NCBI RefSeq assembly: GCF_011038795.1
Contig: NZ_JAAKDU010000001.1
Location: forward strand, 124,001 to 188,000
Reading direction: 5' to 3'
Source: Streptococcus tangpeifui
Lineage (GTDB): Bacteria > Bacillota > Bacilli > Lactobacillales > Streptococcaceae
Length of the DNA: 64,000 bases
Below, one piece after another: positions 37,618-46,989 of the stretch. How positions within the stretch are numbered: the first letter of the stretch is position 1; every line of letters starts with the position of its first letter. Both the position numbers and the translations under genes were made by a program. The notes under the pieces are model-generated. The model saw nothing but the letters and a program-made list of their open reading frames with translations, ran no database searches and had not been told where the DNA came from.

Positions 37618-39845
37618 CTAAGTATGTCCCAATCAGGCCAATTTACTTGGCTTTTTTGCTAGTTTTGCTAACTTATTTTATTTACTCTTACTATTGGTTG
37701 GTTGGAGTGATTTTGGCTTTTACACTCTTTCAGCTTTGGCGTCATCATGGCTTAAAAACAAGTGTTCAGGTTTTACTGATATTATTAGTGTTTGGTCTGG
37801 TATTTTTTGCCTATCAAGCTAAAGGAAATTATGATGATAGATCTGCTCCGAGTCAGCTTCAAGAATTAAGAATGATTCCAGATACTATCTCTGTTAATGG
37901 CGATCAGCTCAGTTTTCGGGCCAGAAGTCAAGGACGAATCTACCAGGTTTTTTACCGCCTGAAAACACCGGAAGAAAAGCAGTTTTATCAAAATGTGACA
38001 GTTGAGCTTGATTTGGTAGTCTCGGCTAAACTAATAAAGGCTCAACCACAGCGAAATTTCCATGGTTTTAACTATCGGGCCTATCTCAAACACGAGCGAA
38101 TTTATCGACTGGTAGCTATTGAAAAAATTAAGTCTTTGGAACCAGCTAAACGACTTTCCTTACTTGATCACCTGCATATTCTAAGACGGCAGGCTCTGGT
38201 TAATTGCCAGCAGAACTTTCCGAGTCCTATGAACCACTACATGACTGGGCTCCTTTTTGGATATCTGGGAAAGGATTTTTCTGAGATGAGAGATATCTAC
38301 ACTGGCCTTGGTATTATTCATCTTTTTGCTCTATCGGGCATGCAGGTTGATTTTTTTATTGGATTTTACCGAAAATTTCTCTTACGCTTAGAAGTGAGAC
38401 GAGACTGGGTAGATATCCTTCAAGTTCCCTTTTCTATCTTTTATGCAGGAATGACAGGTTATGCCCCATCAGTTCTTAGGAGTTTACTTCAGTCTTTCTG
38501 GAGAAATTTGGGCTTGCAGCGATTGGATAATCTAGCTTTTAGTGTGTTTAGTATGTTTTTACTAAGGCCAAATTTTCTGCTGACAACCGGCGGTCTGCTT
38601 AGCTTTGTCTACGCTTTTATTCTAGCTGTCGTAGATTTTAAAGGCTTAAGTAGACGTACAGCTGCGTTAGCCAAAGGGGTGAGCTTGGCTTTAGGGGCTT
38701 TTCCTATACTTGCCTATTTATTTGGTGTTTTCCAGCCACTATCTATTGTATTAACCTTCATTTTTTCGCTTATTTTTGATTATCTTATCCTACCTTTTTT
38801 GAGCTTAGCCTTTTTGCTAACTCCTTTACTCAAGCTGACTTGGGCGAATCCTGTTTTTATTTTGCTTGAGAAGACGGTCGTCTGGACTCATAATTTTATT
38901 GGCCGACCGCCTGTCTGCGGCAGTCCTAGCTTGGCCATATTATTGACTATGCTGGTCTTATTGGCTTTTCTCTATGACTATTGGATGCATAAGAAGATTC
39001 GCTGCCTGCTCATTGTGCTTTTCTTGATTCTAGTCTGTCTGGTTAAGCATCCTTTGACCAATGAGGTGACCGTTCTTGATGTTGGTCAGGGAGACAGTAT
39101 TTTTTTGAGAGATAGTTGGGGAAAGACAATTTTAATCGATACGGGTGGTCGAGTAACCTTCGGGCAGGAAGAGGCTTGGCAAAAGGGAAATGAAGATAGT
39201 AATGCCGATAGGACGGTTGTTCCTTACCTCAAGAGCCGCGGCGTGGGGAAGATAGATCAGCTGGTCCTAACGCATACTGACACCGATCATATTGGTGACT
39301 TGGAAACTGTAGCTCGACACTTTAAAATTGGTGAGGTTTTGGTTAGTCGGGGAAGTTTGACCAGGCCTTCCTTTGTCAGGAGGCTCAAGACACTGAAAGT
39401 CAAGGTGAGAACGGTGGAAGCAGGAGACAATTTAGCCATTATGGGCAGTTGGCTTCATGTCCTCTATCCTAAAACGATCGGTGATGGTGGCAATAATGAC
39501 TCTCTAGTCCTCTATGGCCATTTGCTAAATAAGAATTTTCTCTTTACTGGAGATCTTGAGAAAGAAGGGGAGGAAGATTTATTACGAACCTATCCTGACC
39601 TCCGTGTTGACATTCTAAAGGCTGGTCACCATGGTTCTAAGGGGTCATCCAGTCCAGATTTTTTAATGGGGATAAAACCAGAGACAGCCTTGATTTCGGC
39701 AGGAAAAAATAATCGTTATGGCCATCCTAATAAGGAAACTTTAGAGCGCTTTAGGGCTCAGAATATGGCTGTTTATCGGACAGATCAAGTAGGGGCAATT
39801 TCCTATCATGGGTTGTGGGAGTGGCATCTTGAAACTGTCCGCTAA
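37614..39845 (+). CDS. comEC: Competence DNA channel ComEC
   Basis: Polytopic channel that carries single-stranded DNA into the cell in transformation. 743 residues: N-terminal OB-fold region, central competence domain with many helices (LFALSGMQVDFFIGFYRKFLL is a conserved motif), and a C-terminal metallo-beta-lactamase domain (DVGQGDSIFLRD, LTHTDTDHIGDLE, KAGHHGSKGSSSP). It appears intact, which suggests the strain keeps uptake capacity. Starts with ATG inside the comEA stop. Confidence 0.96.
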   Translation: MTKYVPIRPIYLAFLLVLLTYFIYSYYWLVGVILAFTLFQLWRHHGLKTSVQVLLILLVFGLVFFAYQAKGNYDDRSAPSQLQELRMIPDTISVNGDQLSFRARSQGRIYQVFYRLKTPEEKQFYQNVTVELDLVVSAKLIKAQPQRNFHGFNYRAYLKHERIYRLVAIEKIKSLEPAKRLSLLDHLHILRRQALVNCQQNFPSPMNHYMTGLLFGYLGKDFSEMRDIYTGLGIIHLFALSGMQVDFFIGFYRKFLLRLEVRRDWVDILQVPFSIFYAGMTGYAPSVLRSLLQSFWRNLGLQRLDNLAFSVFSMFLLRPNFLLTTGGLLSFVYAFILAVVDFKGLSRRTAALAKGVSLALGAFPILAYLFGVFQPLSIVLTFIFSLIFDYLILPFLSLAFLLTPLLKLTWANPVFILLEKTVVWTHNFIGRPPVCGSPSLAILLTMLVLLAFLYDYWMHKKIRCLLIVLFLILVCLVKHPLTNEVTVLDVGQGDSIFLRDSWGKTILIDTGGRVTFGQEEAWQKGNEDSNADRTVVPYLKSRGVGKIDQLVLTHTDTDHIGDLETVARHFKIGEVLVSRGSLTRPSFVRRLKTLKVKVRTVEAGDNLAIMGSWLHVLYPKTIGDGGNNDSLVLYGHLLNKNFLFTGDLEKEGEEDLLRTYPDLRVDILKAGHHGSKGSSSPDFLMGIKPETALISAGKNNRYGHPNKETLERFRAQNMAVYRTDQVGAISYHGLWEWHLETVR

Positions 39846-39984
39846 TTGTGAAGGTGGGTGAAATATCGCCGTTAAGGCCTGTTAACCTAAACTTTATCCC
39901 AGATTTAAACGATCTTGTTAAGTTTGTGTTTCAGCCTAAAATGTGCTATTCTAATAAATACCAAATTTATTTAGGAGATTGCTC

Positions 39985-40890
39985 ATGTTTACAGCTTATG
40001 CAAATTTTTGGAAACACTATATTGATTTTAAAGGACGCACCAAACGTTCAGAGTTTTGGTGGCCTTTTCTCTTTAATAACTTGATTCGACTAGCTTTTTA
40101 TTTGATTGTCTTGGTGGATTTGATTATTCCTTTCGGTCAGCGCATGAGGCTGATGGAAGACAGTGCCCTTTCAACCGACGGCCTTTCTATTTGGACAGAT
40201 ATTTCACCTCTGATGGTGACTATCCTTATCTTGTGGGGACTGTTTGAATTAGCTATTTTGGTGCCAAGTCTGTCTATCGGTGTCCGTCGTCTGCGTGATG
40301 CAGCTTTCCATTGGGCCTTTATCTTTATGTATGGAGCAGCCTTGCTTCTCAGCTTCATTCCATGGGTCGGCTGGTTCTTAGCGGCAGCCCTGCTGATTGC
40401 GAGCATTGTTCTCTGGGCCTTTCCAAGCCGTGAACCAAAGCCAAAGGCGAATGTTCTTTACGCTCCCCTTGGCAATCAATTTACAACAGGTCCTCAGCAA
40501 TCAGCTGTCCCTCAACAAATGGCTGGTTTTCAACAGCCTAATCCAGCTATGATTCAAGCACAGCAGGCTTCGGCTACCCCTCAGCAGTCTGGCTTTATGA
40601 ATTCACAAGTTTCTCAGCAGGGGCCAGCTGTTTCGCAAGGACAAATGCCGACTTCGTCTCAACCAGCTGTGGGACAAGGGGCTGTTCATCCGCAATTTTC
40701 TAATGTTCCGCAGCAAGGGATGCCTGTCAATGGTCAAGCCGCAGGTGGCCAGCAAACCGCTCCAAATCAAGGACAGGTAGCACCGCAAGGACAGGTTTTC
40801 CCACAAGGGCAAGTTGCTAATCCGGTGAATCCACAATCCAATCCATCTCCTCAAGACGGTCAAGTCCCTCTTGAGCAAACCAATAAATAG
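39985..40890 (+). CDS. DUF805 membrane protein with long Gln/Pro-rich tail (first copy)
   Basis: 301 residues. The DUF805 domain covers about 1-150: AYANFWKHYIDFKGRTKRSEFWWPFLFN, membrane helices and SIGVRRLRDAAFHWAF. The remaining 150 residues form a low-complexity tail rich in Gln, Pro, Ser and Gly with repeated QGQV/PQQ units. The ATG at 39985 is chosen by TTAGGAG at 39971-39977. Function unknown. A second DUF805 gene follows after repeat R2, so the pair is probably an old duplication separated by the repeat. Confidence 0.85.
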   Translation: MFTAYANFWKHYIDFKGRTKRSEFWWPFLFNNLIRLAFYLIVLVDLIIPFGQRMRLMEDSALSTDGLSIWTDISPLMVTILILWGLFELAILVPSLSIGVRRLRDAAFHWAFIFMYGAALLLSFIPWVGWFLAAALLIASIVLWAFPSREPKPKANVLYAPLGNQFTTGPQQSAVPQQMAGFQQPNPAMIQAQQASATPQQSGFMNSQVSQQGPAVSQGQMPTSSQPAVGQGAVHPQFSNVPQQGMPVNGQAAGGQQTAPNQGQVAPQGQVFPQGQVANPVNPQSNPSPQDGQVPLEQTNK

Positions 40891-40898
40891 AATTTCTT

Positions 40899-41330
40899 AG
40901 GGAGTGGGATCAACCCCAAAATTGAAAATTTGAGTTCGTATCCTCCCCCCGTACAGCTCAAAAGTTTGAGGTGGGGACCCTTTGAGGTTGGAAATAAGAT
41001 GAACGATGGTCATCACATTTGTTTAGGCTTTCCGTTTTGACCTTGTGGCCAAAGGAAAACCAGCCAGCAGTGGGTTTATTGAGGCTGGGAAAAGTATTCC
41101 AGCCTTCTTTTTTGCAGTAATAACAGTTTGACGCAAGTGGTTAATTTGAGGTCCTAACCCCTTATCTCCACAATTGTTAGCGGCTATCTTAATCAACTGT
41201 GTGGAGGTGGGATGACGAAGTCGATTGATATAAAAAATTGACTTCTGTCCCACTCTCTAATGGACTGTGCGGGGGCAAGACTTCTTGGCCTAGCCAATAA
41301 GTCCTGCTTCCAATCACTGCGCTAAGAGCT
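40899..41330. repeat. Modular intergenic repeat, copy R2
   Basis: Largest shared copy, in reverse orientation to R1 and R4. From left: block E (GGAGTGGGATCAACCCCAAAA, 40899-40932, found reversed at the right end of R4); hairpin block B (40957-40986); block D (GAGGCTGGGAAAAGTATTCC ..., 41081-41140, found reversed in R3); block C, a long hairpin GTGGGAT ... GTCCCAC (41207-41253, same block in R3); and part of block A (41261-41325). No convincing gene. The 41424 gene's promoter follows. Confidence 0.8.
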
Positions 41331-41423
41331 TATTTCAAAAGAGGAATACTAATACTGGGCAAGCTTTTGTTCAGCCTCTTTCTACTAGGGTAAAATAACT
41401 GTAATTTATTAAAGGAGTCTATT

Positions 41424-42107
41424 ATGATAGAAGCGTATAAAAATTATTGGAAACAGTATGCTGATTTTACGGGTCGCACCGATCGTCCAGGCTTTTGGTG
41501 GCCTGCCTTGATGAACTTTATTATTTCATCTATTTTTGGCTTGAACTTTATTCTTCTCGTTGTGATTGTCGGCTTAGGAATGGTCGCAGAATATGATAGT
41601 ACAGGTGACGTCACTTCTAGTGCTGTTGGCTTAGGAATCTTAGGAATTTTCATGTGGGTGATTGCTGTGATTTGGGTCCTTGTAAATTTTGTTCCAAACC
41701 TTGCAATTATTATTCGTCGTTTGCGTGATGCTGGCTATGACTGGCCTTGGATTTTCCTTGCCTTTGTTCCTATTGGGAATATTGTCCTTTTAGTTTTTCT
41801 TTGCCAGCCAACCAAGGCGCCAATGTTTACCAATTATCAAGGTTATTATAACCAAACTGGCTCTAACAATGGTTATCAGCAAGGCTTTCCAGGGCAAAAC
41901 CCAAGCGGCCAACAGCTGATGAATCAAGGCCAAGCAGGTTTTACTAATCAGCAGATGTCTGGTCAAGTCCCTCAACAACCGGTGCAAGGAGCAACTGTTC
42001 AGCAGCCGGTTCAAACAGCCTTTTCAGAAAGCGCAGCTGCTCCTGTTCAGGAGTCAAATTCAGCAGTTGGTTCCGAATCAAATTACACCGGAAGTCCCTT
42101 CCAATAG
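41424..42107 (+). CDS. DUF805 membrane protein with Gln-rich tail (second copy)
   Basis: 227 residues, paralogue of the 39985 product: AYKNYWKQYADFTGRTDRPGFWWPALMNF, three or four membrane helices, IIRRLRDAGYDWPWIF, and a shorter Gln/Gly/Pro/Ser-rich C-terminal tail (about 140-227). AAAGGAG precedes the ATG and TAAAAT at about 41392 may be the -10. Function unknown. Confidence 0.86.
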   Translation: MIEAYKNYWKQYADFTGRTDRPGFWWPALMNFIISSIFGLNFILLVVIVGLGMVAEYDSTGDVTSSAVGLGILGIFMWVIAVIWVLVNFVPNLAIIIRRLRDAGYDWPWIFLAFVPIGNIVLLVFLCQPTKAPMFTNYQGYYNQTGSNNGYQQGFPGQNPSGQQLMNQGQAGFTNQQMSGQVPQQPVQGATVQQPVQTAFSESAAAPVQESNSAVGSESNYTGSPFQ

Positions 42108-42125
42108 ATAGAAGGTAAATTCGTC

Positions 42126-42160
42126 AGCAGTTAGGAGGAAATTTCTAACTGTTTTTTTAT
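42126..42160 (+). terminator. Terminator of second DUF805 gene
   Basis: Stem CAGTTAG / CTAACTG around a 10-base loop, then seven T. Confidence 0.85.
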
Positions 42161-42191
42161 ACTTTTTATTTAAAGAGCCAAACGGCTTTTA

Positions 42192-42200
42192 TGGTACAAT
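42192..42200 (+). promoter_or_regulatory. Extended -10 for a leaderless holA mRNA
   Basis: TGGTACAAT ends 6 bases before the holA ATG; no ribosome site. Confidence 0.6.
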
Positions 42201-42206
42201 GACTAT

Positions 42207-43247
42207 ATGATTGCAATTGAAGAAGCTGATGCTTTAATCAAGGAAAAACTTCCTTTGATTACGCTAGTAACGGGTGATGACTTGGGGCAGTACAGCCAGC
42301 TCAAGCAACTCTTTTTAGAACGGATTGGTTTTGACCCCAGTGATTTGACCTATTCTTATTTTGATTTTTCAGAAAATAACTTTGCTGATGCTCAGATGGA
42401 TTTAGAAAGTCTGCCTTTTTTCTCAGATGAGAAGGTGGTGATTTTTGATAATCTTTTGGATTTGACAACAGCCAAAAAGTCTTACTTAGATGATAAGGAA
42501 GCTAAGAGTTTGGAAGCCTACCTGACCAATCCAGTAGAAACAACGCGGCTGGTTATCTTTGCACCCGGGAAATTGGATGGAAAACGTCGACTGGTTAAGT
42601 TAGTTAAGCGGGAGGCTAAGATTTTTGAAGCGAGTCAGCTCAAGGAAGCCGAACTGCGAACGCATTTTCAAAAGCTAGCTCATCAAGCAGGATTGGTTTT
42701 TGCCAAGGGGGCTTTTGATCAACTCTTGATTAAGTCTAATTTTGATTTCAGCGAAATTCAGAAAAATCTAGCATTCCTTAAGGCTTATAAAGCTGGTGGT
42801 CAGGTTGATCAGATTGATATTGACCAAGCCATTCCTAAAAGCTTGCAGGATAATCTCTTTGATTTGACCCAATATATTTTACAGGGAAAGATTGATCAGG
42901 CCCGTGATTTGGTTAGGGATTTGCGTCTACAGGGTGAAGATGAGATTAAACTGATTGCCATTATGTTGGGGCAATTTCGTCTCTTTACCCAAGTTAAAAT
43001 TCTCGCTCAGGCTGGCAAGAATGAATCAGCCATGGTCGCCCAGTTATCGGATCTCTTAGGGCGGAAAATCAATCCCTACCAAGTTAAATTTGCCCTTAGG
43101 GATAGCCGTCCTCTAGCTTTATCATTCTTGAAAGAAGTCATGACAGTCTTGATCAATACAGATTACCAAATCAAGCAGGGAAGGCTAGATAAGGCCTATC
43201 TCTTTGATGTGGCCCTTTTGAAAATTGCTAGTTCTAGGCAGAAATAA
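42207..43247 (+). CDS. holA: DNA polymerase III delta subunit
   Basis: Clamp-loader subunit that opens the beta clamp. 346 residues with typical features: N-terminal LITLVTGDDLGQYSQLKQLF, SLPFFSDEKVVIFDNLLDL, central LIKSNFDFSEIQKNLAFLKAY, and the C-terminal domain with QFRLFTQVKILAQAG and NPYQVKFAL. Predicted leaderless start. In streptococci holA and sodA are usual neighbours, as here. Confidence 0.93.
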   Translation: MIAIEEADALIKEKLPLITLVTGDDLGQYSQLKQLFLERIGFDPSDLTYSYFDFSENNFADAQMDLESLPFFSDEKVVIFDNLLDLTTAKKSYLDDKEAKSLEAYLTNPVETTRLVIFAPGKLDGKRRLVKLVKREAKIFEASQLKEAELRTHFQKLAHQAGLVFAKGAFDQLLIKSNFDFSEIQKNLAFLKAYKAGGQVDQIDIDQAIPKSLQDNLFDLTQYILQGKIDQARDLVRDLRLQGEDEIKLIAIMLGQFRLFTQVKILAQAGKNESAMVAQLSDLLGRKINPYQVKFALRDSRPLALSFLKEVMTVLINTDYQIKQGRLDKAYLFDVALLKIASSRQK

Positions 43248-43307
43248 GGCTGGATGGGCCTATTTAGCAGCAGATAATTCAACAATACTAACTAGTAATC
43301 AAAATCC

Positions 43308-43336
43308 TTGAAAACCCTATCCCTTTCCTTTACAAT
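43308..43336 (+). promoter_or_regulatory. sodA promoter
   Basis: TTGAAA (43308-43313) and TACAAT (43331-43336), spacing 17, 82 bases ahead of sodA. Confidence 0.7.
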
Positions 43337-43417
43337 GTAAGTGTTTAAGGACTTTTATTCCTTCTTCCTTGCCCTGTTTTAGGGGCAAGCTCTATTAACA
43401 GAAAAGAGGTAACCTTT

Positions 43418-44026
43418 ATGGCTATTATATTACCTGAACTTCCTTACGCTTACGATGCTTTGGAACCTTATATTGATGCTGAAACTATGACCCTTCACCA
43501 CGATAAACATCATGCGACCTATGTAGCTAATGCTAATGCAGCTCTGGAAAAGCACCCTGAAATCGGAGAAGATCTTGAAGAACTCTTGTCAGATGTGGAA
43601 AAGATTCCTGCTGATATTCGCCAAGCCTTGATTAACAATGGTGGCGGTCATCTCAACCACGCTCTCTTCTGGGAACTCCTGTCACCGGAAAAGACTCAAA
43701 TTACCAAGGAAGTGGCAGCTGCTATTGAACAAGCCTTTGGTTCGTTCGAAGCCTTCAAAGCTGATTTTACAGCAGCTGCAACTGGTCGCTTCGGTTCAGG
43801 CTGGGCTTGGTTGGTTGTCAATAAGGAAGGAAAACTTGAAGTGACTTCAACAGCCAATCAAGATACTCCTATCATGGATGGTAAAAAGCCAATCTTGGCT
43901 TTGGATGTTTGGGAACATGCTTACTACCTAAGCTATCGCAATGTTCGTCCTAATTACATCAAAGCCTTCTTTGAAATCATCAACTGGGACAAGGTAGCAG
44001 AACTTTATGCTGCCGCTACAAAATAA
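43418..44026 (+). CDS. sodA: Superoxide dismutase (Mn/Fe)
   Basis: Converts superoxide to hydrogen peroxide and oxygen; cytoplasmic. 202 residues. The four metal ligands are visible: His of [11 protein letters not shown], His of [11 protein letters not shown], and Asp and His of [20 protein letters not shown] precedes the ATG. The single streptococcal SOD is usually of the cambialistic or Mn type. Confidence 0.97.
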   Translation: MAIILPELPYAYDALEPYIDAETMTLHHDKHHATYVANANAALEKHPEIGEDLEELLSDVEKIPADIRQALINNGGGHLNHALFWELLSPEKTQITKEVAAAIEQAFGSFEAFKADFTAAATGRFGSGWAWLVVNKEGKLEVTSTANQDTPIMDGKKPILALDVWEHAYYLSYRNVRPNYIKAFFEIINWDKVAELYAAATK

Positions 44027-44052
44027 TTGAGGTTATAGAAAAAAATTGCCTT

Positions 44053-44085
44053 AGGCTATCCTTCGTTTGGAGGGTGGCCTTTTAG
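44053..44085 (+). terminator. sodA terminator
   Basis: Imperfect stem AGGCTATCC / GGAGGGTGGCCT followed by TTTTAG. Confidence 0.6.
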
Positions 44086-44159
44086 CTTGATCGCACTTAT
44101 TTTGCTAATAGTGTCAGACGACTCATCATCAGTGGCTATTAATCTAAAAACTTGTATTT

Positions 44160-44645
44160 ACATTTTTTTGACAGTTAGCCTTATGTGGTAGGGACGCAAG
44201 CGACCTCCTAACGGAGTTTCATTGCTCATTTTCAAGCCTAGGGTCTTGAAAATCCCCTCGACTATTGACTTAAATAGGGCCAATCGTCTTTTTACCACGG
44301 CGGCAACTATCTGTTTTGAGAGTGGGACAGAAGTCGATTTTTTATATAAATTGACTTCGTTGTCCCACCTCCGCACAGTTGATTAGGATGGCCGCTAACA
44401 CTTGCGGAGTCGTTAAACAGTCCAGTGGACTGTTTAAGGGGGCGCCTGAAAATGGGACTGCACCCCAAGATAAGGACCTCCAATCAGCAGTGGTTCATTG
44501 GTGCTGGCTAAAGCACCTAATGAACTGTGCAGGGGTAAGACTAAGTCGGCAGAGCCAACAAGTCTTTCTCCCAACCACTGCGTCAAACTGTTATTACTGC
44601 AAAAATAGAAGGCTGGAATACTTTTTTCCCAGACTTTTTCCAGTT
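44160..44645. repeat. Modular intergenic repeat, copy R3
   Basis: Composite copy. 44160-44315 is unique with small hairpins. 44322-44368 is hairpin block C (GTGGGACAGAAGTCG ... GTTGTCCCAC). 44413-44437 is a perfect 11-base hairpin TTAAACAGTCC-AGT-GGACTGTTTAA. 44478-44580 is block A in reverse (compare R1). 44580-44640 is block D in reverse (compare R2). A 96-codon plus-strand frame crosses it but lies entirely in repeat blocks. The downstream gene starts at 44745. Confidence 0.8.
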
Positions 44646-44744
44646 GATGCTAAGAATTTAAACTTGTGAATACAATTTCTAAAAAATTTTGGATAGTGCT
44701 TGCAAAAAATCAATTTTCCCTTAAAATAATAGTGAGGAGAAACT

Positions 44745-45791
44745 ATGTCAAAAAGAATTACGGTTGTTTTAGCGATCATTCTTGCAATTGTCCTAGGTAT
44801 CCTAGGCAGTTTTTATTTGCAGCAAGGACAGAAGGAAACCCAAGAGCAGAAGCATCACCAGACGAGAGATTCGAGGCAGGCTAAGAAGAGTCCTCAGGAG
44901 TTGGTGACTCCAAGAAACAAGTCAGCTGAAGAGAAACAGGCAGTCATGGAGGCGGATAGTGAGCGGATGAATTCGTTGGGGCTATACTATGACTATGCCA
45001 ATATGAGTCTTAACGACACCGTTAATGCCTTTCTAGCTGAGCAAGGGATTGATCAGTCTCAGGTAGCCTTTTCTTATAGGAATACAAGAACCAATGAGAC
45101 TTTTTCCATGAACGATGCCGAATTGATGACAGCAGGTTCAACCTATAAGCTACCACTCAATATGTTGGTCGTTGATGGGGTTGCTGAAGGAAAATTTACC
45201 TATGATCAAGAAGTTGATATCACAAATCTGGACTATGAGTATCAAGGAGAGCACGATGCTTATGTTAATAATTATGGCGGTAGCATGACTATCCCTGAGA
45301 TGCAGTATGGCTCTTTAGTCGTTTCAGAAAACACTCCTGCCTATGGCTTGGCCAGCTTACTAGGCGGTATGGAAAATGCCTACAGTCAATATACCCGCTA
45401 TGGTAAATCCACTAATCCTGATGTGCCAGCCTTTCAATACGAAGGCAATAAAACAACCAGTTCTTATTACCTTCAGCTTTTGGACTATTTGTTTAAATAT
45501 CAGGATAAGTATAAAGATTTGTTGGATTATCTTGGCCAATCCTTCCCAGACGAATATTATAAGACTTATTTGCCAGATGATTTGACTATCTACCAAAAGC
45601 CAGGTTATGTTCGTGAAGCCATCAATGTTGATGCCATCGTTATGGAAGATAGCCCTTACTTGATTGCCATTTACACCCGTTATTTAGGAGGTTCAACCGA
45701 GAGTAGCTCAGAAATTAATGGTGCCGGTTATAATCAGTTAGCTATGCTGACCTATGTCATCAATGAATGGCATCGGGTCAATATGAATTGA
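44745..45791 (+). CDS. Membrane-anchored serine hydrolase, class A beta-lactamase fold
   Basis: 348 residues. One N-terminal membrane helix (about 5-24) anchors an extracellular domain. A charged linker (about 28-70) is followed by a beta-lactamase2-type domain with SxxK as STYK (132-135) and SxN as SEN (194-196); the KTG-like motif is replaced by QKPG. Streptococci carry such proteins without antibiotic resistance, so a wall-related or unknown role is more likely than lactamase activity (inference). GTGAGGAGAAAC precedes the ATG. No partner gene. Confidence 0.85.
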   Translation: MSKRITVVLAIILAIVLGILGSFYLQQGQKETQEQKHHQTRDSRQAKKSPQELVTPRNKSAEEKQAVMEADSERMNSLGLYYDYANMSLNDTVNAFLAEQGIDQSQVAFSYRNTRTNETFSMNDAELMTAGSTYKLPLNMLVVDGVAEGKFTYDQEVDITNLDYEYQGEHDAYVNNYGGSMTIPEMQYGSLVVSENTPAYGLASLLGGMENAYSQYTRYGKSTNPDVPAFQYEGNKTTSSYYLQLLDYLFKYQDKYKDLLDYLGQSFPDEYYKTYLPDDLTIYQKPGYVREAINVDAIVMEDSPYLIAIYTRYLGGSTESSSEINGAGYNQLAMLTYVINEWHRVNMN

Positions 45792-45813
45792 AATCTCCCA
45801 TCTTGCTTAAGTT

Positions 45814-45901
45814 AGGGGGACATAGAGAAACTGCTCTTGGCTAATCTTGTGGCAAGTCTAGTAGAAAAGGTAAGCTTACTTTGTCCCTCAGAGTTTTTTC
45901 A
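45814..45901 (+). terminator. Likely terminator of the serine hydrolase gene
   Basis: GGGGGACA (45815-45822) pairs with TGTCCCTC (45882-45889), with further pairing inside, before GAGTTTTTTC. Confidence 0.5.
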
Positions 45902-45916
45902 ACTTAGGAAAGATTG

Positions 45917-45925
45917 TGATATAAT
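45917..45925 (+). promoter_or_regulatory. Extended -10 promoter for the 46062 gene
   Basis: TGATATAAT, giving a 5' leader of about 130 bases. No known riboswitch was recognised in that leader. Confidence 0.55.
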
Positions 45926-46061
45926 AGAGGCAATTTTGAAGTTTCACTAGCCATAGATATGATCTATTTTAAGACGAGTAATGGATTCTGGTTTTGTTTT
46001 CAGGCAATTCAGAAACCCAAGGCAATATTTTAGTTTTAATTGTTAAGAAAAAGGAGAAGTT

Positions 46062-46889
46062 ATGCTGACATCATACCGTGACGGTCAAATAGACGATATT
46101 AAGAATAGAATGTACACCTACTTAACTGTAGTGCGCAATTGGTTCTTACTTTTCTTGCTGCTATTTGTAGCGTCTGTGATTTATTGGTTCTTGAACCCCA
46201 AGAATATTATGGGAGCGGCCTTTAGTTTGGTAAGTTTTTTACCTCTCTTGGCTTTGGCTGTTCAATATGTGCGGGAAAACAATATTTATCGTCGCGATTC
46301 TTTGAAAATTTTGACCGAGGATCTTGCCTTGGACAAGTATGAAGATATGCTGAGCTATGAATCGCAAGCTGCTCTCAAGACTAATTGGGATCGTACCATT
46401 ATCCGTCAGGCAGAATTGGCTTTTTTACGGGGCAACTTTAATAAGTCGGCTGAATTTATCGAAATGGTCAATCCTGTGAAAACTCAGTTATCTCCTAAGG
46501 AACGGACACCGCTCCTGCTAACCTATTATGTTGTTGATTTTGCCAACAAGGTTTTGGGCAAAGAAGACTATGATCTAGAGGCTAGTTTGGCAGCTATCCA
46601 TAATTTGGTCGTACAAAATGATATGGAACAGGTGCAAAAACGTTATAGCCAGCAACTTCTTCCGTTAATTGAAGCTGTTGTCTGTAAAGGAGAAGCTTTG
46701 GAAGACCTTGAGGACATACAAGCTAGCAATAAATTGGAAGAAGTCCTGCGTGACTACTTCTTAGCTGAAAATGCTCGCTTAGCTGGGGATAAGGCCCTAG
46801 CTAAGAAGCTCTTTAAGCATGTATCACAAGCAGAGAGTTCTCTCTTTATGGTTGAAAAAGCTAAGGGAAGTCTGAAAAAGATGAAATAA
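46062..46889 (+). CDS. Hypothetical membrane protein with helical cytoplasmic domain
   Basis: 275 residues. Two membrane helices (about 24-44 and 51-67) are followed by a soluble, all-helical region with alternating charged and alanine/leucine repeats (for example LAFLRGNFNKSAEFIEMVNP and AENARLAGDKALAKKLFKHV) that look like tetratricopeptide-type repeats. AAAAGGAGAAG precedes the ATG. No family was recognised and no functional partner is adjacent. Confidence 0.82.
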   Translation: MLTSYRDGQIDDIKNRMYTYLTVVRNWFLLFLLLFVASVIYWFLNPKNIMGAAFSLVSFLPLLALAVQYVRENNIYRRDSLKILTEDLALDKYEDMLSYESQAALKTNWDRTIIRQAELAFLRGNFNKSAEFIEMVNPVKTQLSPKERTPLLLTYYVVDFANKVLGKEDYDLEASLAAIHNLVVQNDMEQVQKRYSQQLLPLIEAVVCKGEALEDLEDIQASNKLEEVLRDYFLAENARLAGDKALAKKLFKHVSQAESSLFMVEKAKGSLKKMK

Positions 46890-46913
46890 AAAAGGCCTTG
46901 AGAGGTCTTTTTA
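46887..46913 (+). terminator. Terminator of the 46062 gene
   Basis: Stem AAAAAGGCC-TTGA-GAGGTCTTTTT, starting at the stop codon. Confidence 0.75.
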
Positions 46914-46989
46914 AATGCTCTTGAAAATACGGAAACGCAGGCTGGTCCAAGTCTAGCGGTTTTGTTCCTTCGGATGCAAATACGAGAGA

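Noticed and set aside
44379..44669. 96-codon plus-strand frame in repeat R3
   Set aside because: Made of repeat blocks A and D; the matching parts of R1 and R2 do not keep the frame.
44745..45791. Antibiotic beta-lactamase
   Set aside because: SxxK and SxN are present but the KTG motif is altered, the protein is membrane anchored, and such proteins are common in susceptible streptococci; called only as a serine hydrolase fold.
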